From Tetrahymena elliotti 4EA (taxonomy: Eukaryota > Ciliophora > Oligohymenophorea > Hymenostomatida > Tetrahymenidae): DNA of 64,000 nucleotides. The position numbers and the translations under genes are program-made. How positions within the stretch are numbered: position 1 is the first letter of the stretch; every line of letters starts with the position of its first letter. Shown here piece by piece: positions 62,546-64,000 of this stretch. Under the pieces are notes generated by a model, which had not been told where the DNA came from, did no database searches, and was given only the letters and a program-made list of their open reading frames with translations. The stretch covers positions 706,269 through 770,268 of the forward strand of contig JH720327.1 of the NCBI GenBank assembly GCA_000231825.2, in the 5' to 3' direction.

Positions 62546-64000
62546 ATGGATAGTTAAATAGCATAGCTAGAGGAAAAATTTATTAAAGATTTCCTCAAGA
62601 AAAACAAATATCAATATCGATAGGTATTAGGAAAAGGGGATTTCTCTTAGGTAGTTAAGGCATTTTCAGAAAAATTAAACTGCTTTGTAGCAATCAAAGT
62701 TCTTAGGAAGATTAAGGGACAAAGACAGATTGATTTATAAGAATTTGAGAAAGAAATCTAGATTCTCTCAAAGCTTAAGAATGAGAAATATGTCTTGCAA
62801 ATTGTTGAAAAAATTTAAGATGATTAACAAGGATTAGCTGCTATAGTGACTGAGCTTTGCGATTGTAATATAGATTATCAAATTGATCATTATTAATATA
62901 TTTTATCTAAGGCAATTTAACAACAATATTTGACTTAAACTAACTTGATTAAGAATAAGTCATGGCTATGACTTACCAGTTGTTGAAGGGTTTGCTTGTG
63001 CTCTAAGAAAAGGGTATCATTCATAGCGATGTAAAGCCTGACAATATTTTATTTAGCAAATAAAAAAATCAGTTCTTGATAGGTATGAATATTGATAAAA
63101 TACTATCCAAATTTATAAATACTTAATTTTTAAATAAGCTGATTACGGATTATCTAAGATCATGACAGATCCTTCTTCTTAGAAAACTTTAACAGTAAAA
63201 TGAGTCAATTAGTTGAATTATTGTACTAATTTCTTTTGTAATTATAAAGTCACTTTAAGGCAATCTTTGTTACAAGTCCCCTGAAGTTATGAATTAGCAA
63301 AAGCCCTATACTATCACAGTAATAAATATATTCCATACAAACCAACATTAAAAAAATTAATTTGAAAGGTTGATGTTTTCTCTATTGGATAAGTCTTAAT
63401 TGAAGCTTTTATTTAGAGAAGACTTTCTCCTATGGAATGGATGGGATTGAAATTTTAAGGCTTATTTGCAGTAATTCCTTCCTTGCAAAACTCTCAAAAA
63501 TTTGAATTTGTCAATAAAATACTTTCTAAAATGGTAGAACCAAACAAAGATCTAAGATTTTAACCAATAACCTTGCTCTAAAATTTAAATTCATATGATA
63601 TCAATGAAAATAGTCTCAAGGAGTTAAGAATATTAAAGGAACTAAGAAAAATTTACATAAATAATATTAATCAAATAGGAGAAGCAACAGAGTATGAAAT
63701 TTTAGAAATAGACCTGAGGTAAAATTTATAATTTTCATGTTTTAAATACATGAACTAATTTAAAAGTCATTCTACAAATTTTAATCAATTTAATTATTCA
63801 ATTTTAAAGGTAAGAAATTTTTCTTACTTACCATTTTCTTATCTATCGCTTCTTATTTTCAAAACAAATTCAAACAAATTTGTTATTTTATGAGTAGTAG
63901 CAATGATCTTGGTGCAGAAGGAGCAAAAAATATTGGAATGAGTTTAGAAAAGTGCCAAAATATCAGTTCTTTGAATCTCAATCTATAGTAATTTTGTTAA
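62546..64000 (+). CDS. Protein kinase with C-terminal LRR exons (3-prime truncated by window)
   Basis: ATG 62546; intron 1 is 62864-62911 and others lie near 63083-63139, 63202-63245 and 63320-63369. Kinase motifs: LGKGDFSQVVKAF, FVAIKVL, EFEKEIQILSKLKN, VTELCDCNLTTIFDL, QEKGIIHSDVKPDNIL (HRD as HSD, catalytic Asp kept), IADYGLSKI (DFG as DYG), CYKSPEVM, TVDVFSIGQVLIEAF. All key catalytic residues are present. After a helical linker (LKELRILKELRKIYI) a donor at about 63720 leads to an LRR exon starting about 63894 (SNDLGAEGAKNIG, ISSLNLNL) with a further intron at the window end. Same repeat type and one-exon-per-repeat design as the minus-strand gene at 3869-5420. More LRR exons are expected beyond 64000. 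Confidence 0.85.

Noticed and set aside
1..64000. tRNA, rRNA, CRISPR arrays, bacterial promoters, Shine-Dalgarno sites
   Set aside because: No cloverleaf-compatible GC-rich segments or direct-repeat arrays were seen, and the eukaryotic gene structure makes bacterial signals irrelevant.

Overview
The window reads as nuclear DNA of a ciliate, most likely a Tetrahymena-type macronuclear scaffold. It is extremely AT-rich, and long reading frames appear only when TAA and TAG are read as glutamine and TGA as the sole stop. Introns are AT-rich GT...AG. Under the standard code nearly every conventional ORF here is a chance or antisense shadow. Gene models were made by eye under the ciliate code. Single-exon models and the spliced pseudokinase and Bdp1 models are phase-checked; other splice sites are approximate.

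Layout. 1-475 is an assembly gap, followed by a G run. 0.8-5.4 kb is a leucine-rich-repeat (LRR) cluster: one intact gene (+), a decayed truncated copy (+), and an LRR gene (-) with one exon per repeat. 7.1-12.2 kb (-) encodes a myristoylated-looking pseudokinase. 14.7-16.2 kb (+) is an ankyrin-repeat gene. 17.2-21.0 kb (+) is a FAM135/DUF676 lipase-like gene. 22.7-26.8 kb holds a convergent pair: a RING-WWE ubiquitin ligase (+) and a PARP-type ADP-ribosyltransferase (-). A Tc1/mariner transposase relic (+) lies at 27.3 kb. 29.3-31.3 kb (-) is Bdp1 of TFIIIB. 34.2-35.3 kb (-) is an orphan that may be a beta-barrel protein. 36.4-38.8 kb (-) is a Q/N-rich protein. 40.0-43.4 kb (-) is a CaMK-like kinase. 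46.2-47.3 kb (+) is an orphan gene. 49.0-50.2 kb (+) is a JMJD7-like JmjC hydroxylase/protease. 52.4-59.5 kb (-) is a very large protein with a 33-residue internal repeat and a weakly TBC-like stretch. 62.5 kb to the end (+) is a kinase whose C-terminus enters LRR exons and runs off the window.

The genes do not form operons. The most suggestive functional grouping is the convergent PARP and RING-WWE pair: WWE domains in known ligases read poly- or iso-ADP-ribose, so an ADP-ribose writer and a candidate reader ligase sit tail to tail about 0.6 kb apart. The second theme is LRR and kinase-LRR genes at both ends of the window with exon-per-repeat structure, which suggests an expanding family. 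No tRNA, rRNA, CRISPR array or replication origin could be supported.
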